A DNA stretch of 64,000 nucleotides from Trichaptum fuscoviolaceum (GCA_910574455.1 CAJSYZ010000001.1:5421518-5485517), one strand, 5' to 3'. Positions 51,544 to 62,104 are shown, counted from the stretch's first letter. The notes: a model not told the origin generated them from the letters alone. Made by a program: numbers and translations.

Positions 51544-54119
51544 ATGCTGAGCGGTGCAGTGCGAAGGAGATGGAGATGGCAAGGGCAATGGCGGTGGGGC
51601 ACGCCTGCTAGGCTTTTGACATTGACGGCGGCGGCGAAGGTGAATGCAAAGCCATACTATATCACGACGCCCATATTCTATCCCAATGCTGGTCTGTGTG
51701 TCCAATTGTTCGTCGACATTATCTCTGACTCTGACTCTGTACCTACTCGCGCCAGACCCACACATCGGACACCTCTATTCGCTCGTGCTCGCCGACATTC
51801 TCGCGCGCTACCGCCGCCTCATCTCCTCCTCCTTACCAGTGCGCTTCATCACGGGCACGGACGAGCACGGGCTCAAGATTCAGAAGGCCGCGCGCGATAA
51901 GGGCGTGTCCGAGCCCGCACTCGTCGACGCGCTGGGCGAGCGTTTCAAGGTGCGTCGGGCGCTGTTGATTGAGAGAGGTCTGCTGAGATGCTTACTTTGT
52001 GGAATTGCGCACAGGAACTAGCGCGGCGCGCGGATATCAGCTATACGCGCTTCGTGCGCACGTCCGACCCCAAGCACAAAGCCGGTGTGCAGCACCTCTG
52101 GGTCCGTCCGTGTTCTCTCCTCTCCTCTCCTCTCCTCTTTAAGCACCGCTCACTGACCTTCTTTACTGAACAGAACAAGCTCGCGGAAGGCGGCTACCTG
52201 TACAAGTCAACGCACGCAGGGTACTACTCCATCACGGATGAGTGCTTCTATACGCCCGCCCAGATCACCACGCGCCCGGGCTCGGAAGGCGAGGAGCCTG
52301 TGCTCGTCGCGCAGGAGACGGGCAGCGCGGTGGAGTGGTCGGAGGAGGAGAACTGGAAGTTCCGCCTGAGTGCGTTCAGGGAGCGGCTCATCTCGCACCT
52401 CGAGGCGAACCCGACGTGTATGCTCGCTCTTTCTTTCTCTCATATGAATGATTATTGATAATTAGACTCCGATATATGAACATCGATTAGGGATCCACCC
52501 GCCCACGCAGCACGCCCTCGTCCTCAACACGCTGCTCGCCGCCCGACTGGATGCCTCCGTCCTCCCAGACCTCTCCGTCTCGCGTCCCCGCGCGCGCCTC
52601 TCATGGGGCGTGCCCGTACCCGGCGACGACACGCAGACGGTGTATGTCTGGCTCGATGCGCTGAGTGCGTACCTCACGGGTGTTGGGTATCCGTGGGCGT
52701 CTGCACCTTCAGTTGTTGAGGGGGATAAGGGCGAGGATCGTAAGGAGATGACAGCGAGTGGGTGGCCCTGCGACTTGCATGTCATTGGGAAGGATATCCT
52801 GAAGTGCGTTCATATTTTGAAAATTGTTTTTTTTCCTTCGGTGCTCTTCCTTGCCCCTTATCTTTTTGTCATACCATTCGAAACTAGCTCACCTAATTCA
52901 ATCCACCCCAAATATACACAGGTTCCACGCGATCTACTTCCCTGCGTTCCTCCTCGCGCTAGGCCTCCCGCTGCCGCGTCGCATCCTGAGCCACGCACAC
53001 TGGACCGCAGGCCGCACGAAGATGAGCAAGAGCCTCGGCAACGTCGTCGACCCGCTTGCGTTCCTCTCTGCGTCTCCCTCTCCGTTACCATCCTCTCCCT
53101 CTCCATCACCCCCGCTCACCCCCTCCACGCCAGACACCGCCTCAACATCAAACTCAACATCAGAATCGCCGCCAGACACAGGCGCACGCACAGACACGAC
53201 GCGCTGGTACCTCGCGCGCGTCGGCACCCGTGGCGGCTTCCGGGACGACATCGACTGGAGCGCGGCGCAACGCGCGAAGCACGCGGACGAGCTGCGTGCG
53301 GTGCTGGGTAATCTCCTATTGCGCGTCTCGGGCGCGAAGATTTTGGGGCGGCTTGAGGCTGCTGATGCGGGCGTAATTAGACTCGAGAGGACAGCGTATT
53401 GGGCGAGCGTGCCGCTGGACCGGGATGTTTTGCTGTTGAGGGAGACGGAGACCGTGGAGGATGGAAGTGTAGGTGAGGGTAGGGTGTGGAGAGAGGAGCT
53501 GCGGACGCTGAAGGAGAGGTATGAGGCGCATATGGAGAAGCTTGAAGTGGGCGAAGCGGTCGATGCGATCGTGTCTATTCTGAACCTTGTGCGTTTTCTT
53601 TTCTTTCTTCTGTCTTCTGCCTATCATATTCTCTCGTCCTTCTCGGCCCCTTCTTTGTCGCCACCCGCATACCATCACAAGCCCCTCTTAGCCACCTTCT
53701 CTACTTCAATCATATGGCACCATAAAAAAGACATTCATATAAGACTGAATACTGAAAAAAATACATTCTAGGCAAACGCAGAGATCTCACACACGCGCCC
53801 CTGGTCGCCCAAGACACCGCTGTCGAGCGCGGTCGAGACGCTCATCTGGGCGCGCGAGACACTGCGCGTGTGTGGCATCCTCCTGCAGCCCATCCTACCC
53901 GGCGTTGCCGCGCGCCTGCTTGATGCGCTCCGCGTCGGCGAGGGTGAGGAGGAGCGCGGATTGGGGGCGGCGCAGGTCGGCAAGGGAAGGGAGCAGCCCG
54001 GGGCGATGAGGAGGGTTGTGTTGGTGCCTAAGGAGGGAGATGTTGACGGTGAAGGAGGTGATGCGAATGTGAATGTAAAGGGAGGTGGTGTGGATGGTGG
54101 ACGGCGCGGGCGCGGTTGA
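51544..54119 (+). CDS. MSM1: Methionyl-tRNA synthetase, probably mitochondrial
   Basis: Class I synthetase charging tRNA-Met. Seven exons (51544-51691, 51756-51949, 52015-52101, 52174-52417, 52491-52803, 52922-53588, 53772-54119) splice in phase to about 666 aa. The N-terminus [19 protein letters not shown] is Arg/Trp-rich with no acidic residue, fitting a mitochondrial presequence. Motifs: [20 protein letters not shown] with [46 protein letters not shown] Ser/Pro/Thr-rich insert follows KMSKS (about residues 395-430). The C-terminal anticodon-binding helices include [12 protein letters not shown] and [15 protein letters not shown]. It is the only apparently intact copy of three in the window. 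Confidence 0.88.
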
Positions 54120-54235
54120 TGAGGCTGAGCGACGGTTTGGCGTGGTTTTGCTTGGCTTTGCAATAAAGTGAGCGATATGTACTTTCTTTCGAGCCATGCC
54201 TTGCGACTGACGGATTAATGGACTAGAACACGCAG

Positions 54236-54362
54236 GGGAGCGACGAGATCCTCTACATGATCGACGCCGGGAGCGTCCCCCTGCTCAAAGACGTCCCCGC
54301 GGAGAAAGCCAAGCTGGTAGAGGAGAGGAAACGTGACGAGGAGCGAGCGCGGGGTTGGTTCA
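54236..54362 (+). pseudogene. TMA22 3' fragment
   Basis: GSDEILYMIDAGSVPLLKDV, then PAEKAKLVEERKRDEERARG, matches the last 40 residues of TMA22 (GDVSDEILDMIESGTVPILK). Only the end of the SUI1 domain remains, directly behind MSM1, in plus orientation. Confidence 0.8.
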
Positions 54363-54690
54363 CGATGGAGGGGGGGATTTGCATACTTTTGACTATGATG
54401 ACAGTGTCGTGCATATGATACTGAATATCACGATGCAGCATTATAGCTCTGTCGACCGACCGAGTCTGTGCTTGACTTCAAATCCGATTGGTTCAAATCT
54501 CAGTCTTTCCTTGCTTCACAGATTGCAAAGGTCCTTATTACTCAGACATACTGTACATACATGTCTGACGCCTCCGCTCTGAGTGACTCTTGCGAACTTC
54601 TACTATCGGGTCGCCGCTTGAACTAACTCAACCAACCCTCTGCCGCCGCCGCCTATCTTTGAACATCGCCCCAGCGTTACCTCTGGCACC

Positions 54691-55716
54691 ATGACCTCTG
54701 CTATACCTAAAAGCAAGAATTACGGCGCTGTTGCTTCTGGTCGCTCATCTCCTACGTTTCCGAGTCTTCCCATTGAAATCGTGCGGCTGGTATTCGAGGC
54801 TTCTGTCACTCCGGAGCTGCGGGCAGGCGACGAGCAACAGCGACAAAGGACAGCGTACGCGTACTGCTTGGTATCGAAAGATGTAAAGGCCTGGGCGGAA
54901 CAATTTCTCTACGAGAAGGTCGTCCTGGAGTCGCACAAGCAGGTGATAGGCTTTCTAAAAGCATTGGAGATCAAACCTGCTACGTTTCTCGCGCGCGCAG
55001 TGAAGACCGTATGGATTCTAAACGAGGAATTCCCTCGTGACACAGCTGATCATCTCTCCATCCTGTTCAGTAAATGCCCACTTCTAGAAAGATTCACAAT
55101 CATCGACAGTTGGCTCAGCATGCGAATTCTGCAGAGCATCCCCAAGCCACAAAGTGGACCATACGTGCTCCAGGAGCTGACGATCATCAAAGCTAGTTCA
55201 GCGACTGCAAGAGGTCTTGACCTCACACATTTTGCTATACAAAAGCTACACCTCATCGACTGCTCGCCAGCATTCTTTGATACCCTCTACAAACGCGCTC
55301 TCGATGACAAAGTGCTGCTCGACAAGCTCCGAGCGATTCCTCAAATCTTCCTTGACTGTATAGCCATTCGAAGCGTCGAACTCGCGGCTTCTCTCAAGTT
55401 CAGAGCCATTTCCCTGTGGATTCCGCCTTCGCCGGAATCAATCAGTGTTCTGCATATACGCACCAGCTCTACCCCTCCTGCACGAGGAAATCATTCATTA
55501 GCTGACTACAGGCCAGTGGTAGCCGACTTCTATCTTCGGAACAGAGCCAATTATACCGATGATGCTGACGTCTGGATCAAATGTTTTGATTCGGATGTCC
55601 AACGGTGCGGAGCGAAACTCGTTGTGAACACAAAATCAGAGGTGGAAGTACGTAGCAAAAATAATACCGAGGCCTCTTATATCGATCGATGCAAGGCATG
55701 GTTCGGCTTGGACTAG
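54691..55716 (+). CDS. F-box-like protein, 341 aa
   Basis: Intact single exon. MTSAIPKSKNYGAVASGRSS, then LPIEIVRLVFEASVTPELRA, QRTAYAYCLVSKDVKAW, LYEKVVLES, ALEIKPATFLARAVKTVWIL, and a body of irregular leucine-rich repeats ending YIDRCKAWFGLD. The last 60 residues (CFDSDVQRCGAKLVVNTKSE) are almost identical to those of the gene at 57541. It faces a class II gene at 55926. Confidence 0.85.
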   Translation: MTSAIPKSKNYGAVASGRSSPTFPSLPIEIVRLVFEASVTPELRAGDEQQRQRTAYAYCLVSKDVKAWAEQFLYEKVVLESHKQVIGFLKALEIKPATFLARAVKTVWILNEEFPRDTADHLSILFSKCPLLERFTIIDSWLSMRILQSIPKPQSGPYVLQELTIIKASSATARGLDLTHFAIQKLHLIDCSPAFFDTLYKRALDDKVLLDKLRAIPQIFLDCIAIRSVELAASLKFRAISLWIPPSPESISVLHIRTSSTPPARGNHSLADYRPVVADFYLRNRANYTDDADVWIKCFDSDVQRCGAKLVVNTKSEVEVRSKNNTEASYIDRCKAWFGLD

Positions 55717-55925
55717 CAGGCACTGCTATGTGCCACCCGATTGCGGTCAACGTTACCTGGAGCTCACATCTTTCATTGTTGCACCATGGTGGTGGAAGAA
55801 ACCAAATCGATGTGGGCTTGAAATATGCCATTACATTTGCATTGTATCCATCTGGACTCCAAATTACATTGAATACCATTCATTATTCGCTACTCCTAGG
55901 ATGCCCGTTCTGATATGACTAATTT

Positions 55926-56375
55926 TTAAGTGAAACACGGAGGAGTGTCGAATTTTCCCGTCTCGGGAAAGCTCTCTTCATCAAATTGCTCGTTCTCGCC
56001 AACGTACCACTTTTCCCTCCCCTCTATCTGCAGCTCCTTCTTAATCGCCGGAAATGCAAGCTTCATCTTGTCGATCAACTCCTTGTCATCCGGTGCCTTG
56101 TCTCTTGCAAAAACAATGAGGTACACCTGCTTTTTTGAGTCCGGGTCCCAAACTATCTGGAGGCGGAGTTTCCCAGCTGGGAAGCCCGACAGCTTCTCTA
56201 TTCTCCTGTAGAACGCATCCAGAACCCGGAGGTCAATGAGGTCTTCAAATTTCTTGATTCCATCGACTAGCCCCTTGTCAATAACATACTGTTTGATCAT
56301 GTCATACAGATCTGTGTCGTCCGGGCCGCCTAAGCCATACAAATAATCGACCTTAACGCCTGGATCGTAAAACAT
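55926..56375 (-). CDS. Small-family class II protein, 149 aa
   Basis: MFYDPGVKVDYLYGLGGPDD, then DLYDMIKQYVIDKGLVDG, LDAFYRRIEKLSGFPAGKL, IVWDPDSKKQVYLIVFARDK, EKWYVGENEQFDEESFPETG, TPPCFT. A close duplicate of the gene at 43924, in inverted orientation, including its promoter module. Confidence 0.85.
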   Translation of the reverse strand: MFYDPGVKVDYLYGLGGPDDTDLYDMIKQYVIDKGLVDGIKKFEDLIDLRVLDAFYRRIEKLSGFPAGKLRLQIVWDPDSKKQVYLIVFARDKAPDDKELIDKMKLAFPAIKKELQIEGREKWYVGENEQFDEESFPETGKFDTPPCFT

Positions 56376-56511
56376 GATTAACTACCGTGTTGAGTAGACT
56401 AACATCAGCTGTTTGGAACTGCCAGATTGGTAGAACTCCCACCGTTATAGTTTTGCCAGTAGTCGTGTGATGGGTGGTGATCTTCGTTACTCTTGTAGAC
56501 TATGAAGTGCG

Positions 56512-56540
56512 CTTCTTATACGTACGCCAACTAACACGTG
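56512..56540 (-). promoter_or_regulatory. CACGTG + TATA module of the class II gene at 55926
   Basis: Minus strand: GTCTGCCGTAA upstream, GACACGTGTT (core 56535-56540), TATAAGAAGCGCAC (56507-56520). Confidence 0.6.
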
Positions 56541-56697
56541 TCTAATTTTTATTTACGGCAGACAATAGCACTAGGCTGGGAGCATTCAACGAAGGCTGAA
56601 GAAGCCAAATTTAACCCGATGGTATCTACATTCATCATCATCATCATTATCAATCACTGCTGCATTAGCACTCCCGCGAAAGCTGTAGTCTACCTCC

Positions 56698-57149
56698 CAG
56701 GTGAATCGTGACAGGGGTCAAATTTCTCTTGAGAGTCACTCCTCTGATCTCAATAATTGCTATACTCGACAAATCACTTATCCGTCTCCTCTGACCGTAA
56801 CTCCTTCTTAAAACCTCGATGTCGCGCTTAATTGTCTTGATCTCTTCCTGTCGTAGCTAGTTTCATGGCCAAGACCAGGATGATCACAGGCTCTTTAGTG
56901 AACGGGACCCATATGCCTTCGAGACTCGAAGTTGAGGTATTTTAAACCCGTCAGTTCTTCTATTTTCCGTAAGAGCTTATGGAGAAGCCCGCCTCGGAAG
57001 TCCACGTCGTCCACTATAGCATCATCTAGGACGTGCTTGTTTTCAAACGTGTATGCGCTGATTCTCTCATACAAACCCGGTCCTTCGTGGCCGGTTATGC
57101 CACACGTATGTGAATATATTTGCTGGGCATGCTGAGACGGGAGCGGCAT
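56698..57149 (-). pseudogene. Small-family class I pseudogene
   Basis: MPLPSQHAQQIYSHTCGITG, then GPGLYERISAYTFENKHV and LLRKIEELTGLKYLNFES, then frameshifts; the remaining 3' part keeps only traces of the VILVxAR and RELxLEE regions before a CGATTCACCTG end. Divergent from the F-box-like gene at 57541. Confidence 0.75.
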
Positions 57150-57540
57150 TATATGCGTAAATGGATGTTAGCCGCTGAATCATTGACGATCTCACATCAC
57201 TGCTTATCTTGCCTAAGCTCGTAATGAGCCCTGAGGGTGTGTGTGGCTCAAATGATGCGTGGGTCGGATGTTAGTTTACGTCAAGTAGTCACGCTGGCAG
57301 TAACTATCGTCATATCCCAGCAGCTCTTAACAGCAGCTCAAATGACCAGCAGAATTATGAGTGCAAGACATGCCGCCTACATACAGCGGGAGGATTGATT
57401 GAGCGCAATAAATAATTAACAAAACCTCCTAGTACTATTGGGTCGCCGCTTCAACTTGAAGTTAAAAGTATTCAACGTCAACCAACCCTTCTCCGGAGCA
57501 GCTGGTAGCTCTTAACACCGACTTGGCCTCCACTAACACC
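57150..57540. other. Divergent spacer, class I pseudogene / F-box-like gene
   Basis: Upstream of the F-box-like gene at 57541; shares TGGGTCGCCGCTT with the upstream region of 54691. No gene seen. Confidence 0.4.
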
Positions 57541-58560
57541 ATGACCTCTGCTACAACTGAAAGCAAGAGATACGGCGCTGTTGCTTCTGATCACACATCT
57601 TCTACGTTTCCGAGTCTTCCCTTTGAAATAGTGCGGCTGGTATTCGAGGCCTCTGTCACTCCGGAGCTGCGGGCAGGCGACGAGCAACAGCGACAAAGGA
57701 CTGCGTACGCGTGCTGCTTGATATCGAAAGATGTTAAGGCCTGGGTGGAGCCGCTTCTTTACGAAAAGGTCGTCCTGGAGTCACGCCAGCAGGTGAGGAG
57801 CTTTCTCAGAGCATTGGAGATCAAACCTGCCGCATTTCTCGCACGCGCAGTGAAGACCTTATGGATTCTGGAAGCGTATTTGATCTACGACACAGCTATT
57901 CAACTCCCCATCCTGTTCAGTAAATGCCCACTTCTGGAAAATTTTGCATTCATTGACAGCTGGATCAACATCCAGATTCTGCAGAACATCCCCAAACCAC
58001 AAAGTGGACCGGTCGTGCTCCAGGAGCTTACGATCATCGAAGCTAGTTCAAATACTGCAAGAAGTCTCGACCTTCGCCATCTTACTATCCAAAAGCTACG
58101 CTTCATCAACTGTTCAAAAACATTCTTCGAATTCCTGCTTGAGAGAGCCAACGGAGACAAAGTGGTTCTGGACACCCTCCGAGCGATTCCTCAAGTCTAC
58201 CTTGACTTCACAAGCATTCCAGGCATTGCATTTACGTCTTATCTCAAGTCCATTGTCATTCCCCTGTGGATTCTGCCTTCGCCGGAATTAATCAGTGTTC
58301 TGCATATACGCGCCAGCTCCACCACTCCAGCTCAAAGATATGGTTCACCAGCGGATGACGAGAACGTCGACCTCGATCCTCAGGACAGTGCGGGTTACTT
58401 CGATGAGGCTGACTCCTGGGTCAAATGTTTTGATTCGGATGTCCAACGGTGCGGAGCGAAACTCGTTGTGAACACGAAATCAGAGGTGGAAGTACGTAGC
58501 AAAACTAGCAGCCAGGCCTCTTATATCGATCGATGCAAGGCTTGGATCGGATTGGACTAG
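57541..58560 (+). CDS. F-box-like protein, 339 aa, mosaic
   Basis: MTSATTESKRYGAVASDHTS, then LPFEIVRLVFEASVTPELRA. A six-residue upstream extension (57523) is possible. Residues about 70-160 match the gene at 22287 almost exactly (ESRQQVRSFLRALEIKPAAF, EAYLIYDTAIQLPILFSKCP), while the N-terminus and the last 60 residues match the gene at 54691 (CFDSDVQRCGAKLVVNTKSE). Ends WIGLD with TAG at 58558-58560, which directly abuts a truncated DUF6533 copy. Confidence 0.85.
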   Translation: MTSATTESKRYGAVASDHTSSTFPSLPFEIVRLVFEASVTPELRAGDEQQRQRTAYACCLISKDVKAWVEPLLYEKVVLESRQQVRSFLRALEIKPAAFLARAVKTLWILEAYLIYDTAIQLPILFSKCPLLENFAFIDSWINIQILQNIPKPQSGPVVLQELTIIEASSNTARSLDLRHLTIQKLRFINCSKTFFEFLLERANGDKVVLDTLRAIPQVYLDFTSIPGIAFTSYLKSIVIPLWILPSPELISVLHIRASSTTPAQRYGSPADDENVDLDPQDSAGYFDEADSWVKCFDSDVQRCGAKLVVNTKSEVEVRSKTSSQASYIDRCKAWIGLD

Positions 58561-58561
58561 A

Positions 58562-60145
58562 CATGGACTTGCACAGTTCCGTATCAGTAAGTTATTCGTC
58601 GGCTGTTTCTTTATATAATGGACACATTCTAATTGTGAATTTGATTTTCATGGTGCAGTTGTGAGTATGGCGATTATTTGGTTCGGGGTTGGAACTAACC
58701 GTCGCAACTAACTATGCATCGTGATGTCTTCGAACAATATTTAGGAATCTGGTAAGCTAGTCTACGCACCAGTGAATATTTGAATCTTTCCGATCTGATT
58801 TCTGATCAAATCACATTCATCAGTCTTCATCCCTTTACAATGTACGTTGTTTGCCCTCATTGACACCTCATACGTATATCATCTGATGCTAACAATCCCT
58901 CACTCGATACGGTACCAAACTGCTTTGAGGATGCGCAGCCAGACGGTCGTGACGATTCTGATTGTGACGACGATAGTGAGTGCATAATTCGTCTTATATC
59001 TTTCATCACAGAATGCGACCTCTCACTTAATTCACTCGTTTCGTTTTGTCTGATTGTGTGCCTAGGTCTTGTTATCCATTCGATAGGCCATGGACGCAGT
59101 GATAATTCTATCCCTCATTCATTCCGCGCCGTTATCTTGACCGGAAGGTTTCTATTTTCTATTTTACTATAACACAAACTAGCGCTGGCACATGCAGACC
59201 ACTATACCCCACTGTAAGCTTCGCATCCTATCAAACCATTCATCCCCGTCTTTCAGTAACCTCAGTCGGTCAATCTGACCTGACCCGACTTGGTCTAACC
59301 CATTTCTCTATTAACCATTCCTTTACAGACTAAAGCCCCTCCTCGGTTGCGCATGTGGGCTCGCGGCGTCGCAGATCAACGCAGTGTCAATCGTCCCCGC
59401 ACGGGTCGCAGTCATCGTGTTCTACACCGTCGTGTTCATCCTGACACTCGTACACGCTGTGCAGTCTTGTGAGTCTCGAGTTTCGAGTTCTCGGCATTCC
59501 CGGGCCAGCTATATTTCCAGTTCCCAGCCCCGAAGTGCCCAATTTTCTTTCTTTTGCATTTGCTGTTTCTCTGTCGAGCTAAAGATCCTGTGTCCAAATT
59601 CCCTGTCCTTATTCCTATGTTTAGCGAAACGACAGGCAAGCGCGCGGTCACAATCGCGTTTATTCGCGGTTCTGGTTCGGGACGGCTTCGTCTACTACAC
59701 TGTCATGCTCGGTACATCTCTTATTCTCCCCGTCTATCTCCAGCTCTATCAAGTATCTCTCACTCACTCATTTAAACGTTCACGCATTAACGCAACCACC
59801 ACCGCAGCCTGTCCTTCATCCCTCCTTTGACCTCTCCGCTCGAAACGCAGCTCTCGGCCTCCTCAATTTGATCATCCTCGTCACGGTCGCGACCTCCAGC
59901 ACGCTCGTGACGATCCTCACCCCGGTGATGTACGCCAGCTTCAGCATCATCGGCAGCCGCATCGTCCTCGATATCCAGGACGCGCATGCCGGCGCTGCTG
60001 TTCAGTTGCCAGCGACTCGGATGCTCGGAAATGGAATGAGTATGTATAGCAAGCTCGTTGGCCTTAGCCTTGACTTTGGCGGTGGTTCTTCCCAGGCCGA
60101 GACGAGCTCTGCTTCTAAGTTCTGTCTAATCTTGGAGCATTTTAC
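58562..60145 (+). pseudogene. DUF6533 gene copy lacking its 5' exons
   Basis: Collinear with 10764-12264. Begins at the internal TWTC..YQ exon immediately after the F-box-like stop codon. Retains EQYLGI, LRMRSQTVVTILIVTTI, the GCACGCGLAASQINAVS-like exon, VFYTVVFILTLVHAV, VLVRDGFVYYTVML, and the C-terminal SFSIIGSRIVLDIQD. The exon encoding CILRVSALW has lost about 30 nt. Without the DUF6533 signature and a start it is unlikely to be functional. Confidence 0.7.
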
Positions 60146-60657
60146 TTCCGGCTTTGCGGGCCCTTTTTTTTCTGCCCCACGTCGACCTGGACTTTATTCT
60201 TACTTCTTACTTTTACCTTTTTCTTCTGCCATTCGTTTGCGCATCATACTACCAGCTCAGTACCCTATACTGTCCTCCCTTGCTATAAAACCCAAGCCCT
60301 CAGGTAATCATAGCCTGTATGGATTGTGAACGAGAATAGGACTATCTCGTCTTCTGTATGGGTGACCTGGGGTGCCGCCCGCCTGTCCGAAAAGAGGTCA
60401 TTTCGCCCAAGCCACGGCTTGAGGGGCAAGCGATATTGATATTATTGTCACCTAGGTATAGAGATAGGGTGCCAGTGGCCCAATAAGGCGCTTGGGTGAG
60501 AAAAGAAATTGAGGGGAGGTCCATGTGAAGTCAGATGTTCAGTTGTCCTGAGGCTCGCGTTGCACACCGCGAGCTGCGAGGAAGCGAAAAGTTTCTTGTG
60601 AGCCGTTCAAGTTCTATGATAAACGGGTAGCTCAGATACATGTAGATGCTAGAGCTA
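60146..60657. other. Intergenic, nothing recognised
   Basis: T-rich tail of the DUF6533 copy and the 3' flank of the F-box-like gene at 60658. No gene seen. Confidence 0.4.
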
Positions 60658-61662
60658 CTAGTCCAACCCGATCCATGCCATGCATCGCTCAATATAAGAG
60701 GCCTCGGGATTGCTACCCACTTCCGCATCTGATAAAGCATATACAACAAGTCTACCTCCGCACTCTTGCACATCCGCCTCAAAATACTTGATCCAGGAGT
60801 CAACGTTATCGAAGTATTCCACGATGGACTGAGGAGGAAGATTAAATGCGATGAATGGATCAGTTCGTCTGGCTGGCAAGGTGGAGCTGGAACGTATGCG
60901 CAGAACACTGATTGATTCCGACGAAGGATGAATCCACAGGGGAATGGCTATGGACTTGAGATGAGACGCGAGTGTAACGTTTGGAATAGTTATAAAGTCA
61001 AGATAGATTTGAGGAATCGCTCGGAGAGTGTCTCGAAGCACTGTGTCCTCGTGGGTTCGTTTAAGGAGTGTCTCAAAGAATAGGAACGAGCAGTCTATAA
61101 GGATTAGCTTTTGGATAGGAAGATGGGGTAGGGCTAGTCTTTTTGCAGTCACTACAGAAGCGCTGACGATCGTTAGCTCTTGGAGTGCGTACGGTCCACT
61201 TCGTGCTTTTGGGATGTTCCGCAGAAGTTCGATGCTAAACTCGTCCTCGATGATTGTGAGTCTTTTGAGACGCCTGCATTTACTGAAGACGATGTGTAGT
61301 TGCTCGACTGTGTTGCGGGGCAAGTACTCGTTTAGAATCCATACAGTCTTCACTGCGCGTGCGAGAAACGTCACAGGTTTGATCTGCAATGCTCTGAGGA
61401 AGCGTGTCACCTGCTCGAGTGACTCCAGGACGACCTTCTCGTAGAGAAGCGGCTCCACACTAGCCCTTACGCCTTTCGATAATAAGCAGTACGCGTACGC
61501 AGTCCTTTGTCGCTGTCGCTCGTCACCTGCCCGTACCCCAGGGGCGACAGAAGCCTCTAGTACCAGCCGCACAATTTCAGGAGGAAAGCTTGCAAATATG
61601 AATGATGCAAAACCAGAGACAGCAGCATTGTGTTTCTGGCCATCAGATGTAGCAGGGGGCAT
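60658..61662 (-). CDS. F-box-like protein, 334 aa
   Basis: MPPATSDGQKHNAAVSGFAS, then FPPEIVRLVLEASVAPGVRA, QRQRTAYAYCLLSK, VEPLLYEKVVLES, ALQIKPVTFLARAVKTVWIL, SKCRRLKRLTI, and a C-terminus with YFDNVDSWIKYFEADVQECG, ending YIERCMAWIGLD. Intact single exon. The truncated fragment at 12465 is from a close relative. Divergent from the F-box-like gene at 62105. Confidence 0.85.
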   Translation of the reverse strand: MPPATSDGQKHNAAVSGFASFIFASFPPEIVRLVLEASVAPGVRAGDERQRQRTAYAYCLLSKGVRASVEPLLYEKVVLESLEQVTRFLRALQIKPVTFLARAVKTVWILNEYLPRNTVEQLHIVFSKCRRLKRLTIIEDEFSIELLRNIPKARSGPYALQELTIVSASVVTAKRLALPHLPIQKLILIDCSFLFFETLLKRTHEDTVLRDTLRAIPQIYLDFITIPNVTLASHLKSIAIPLWIHPSSESISVLRIRSSSTLPARRTDPFIAFNLPPQSIVEYFDNVDSWIKYFEADVQECGGRLVVYALSDAEVGSNPEASYIERCMAWIGLD

Positions 61663-62104
61663 GGTGGCGGGTGAAGTCGAGGCAAAGTTTACGGTTAGCC
61701 GGGCACAGGGTTTGTTAACCTCAAGTTAAAGCGGCATTTGAAAATAACCATGGCCCAAGGTGTTAGGCATGTTGGCAAACTTTCGACTACTATTCTTTTC
61801 TTACAATAAGTATCCGACGTAAGATTCTTACACTGATTGGCGTCACTAGTATGCAAGTAAGTTTCACACGTAGATCCATTGCCAGAACTCTATCCAAGCA
61901 CTGGTACTACATGCACTGTTTGACGTAAATTAATCACGCGTCAGACTCATTAGTAACGGACGGTGGGGTAGAGATAATAATACCGAACGCTCAAGTTTCG
62001 GCATTATGATCACCTCCCATATTTGGGTTCGGAGTTTATACAAATTGTCATCCATAACAAATGGGGGTTGATGCTACAGTTGACCGTAAACCACCATCAT
62101 CATC
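61663..62104. promoter_or_regulatory. Divergent promoter between two F-box-like genes
   Basis: Shares TTGACGTAAATTAAT-type and CACACGTA pieces with the spacer upstream of the F-box-like pseudogene at 42240. No individual factor site assigned. A CAT microsatellite precedes the ATG at 62105. Confidence 0.4.
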
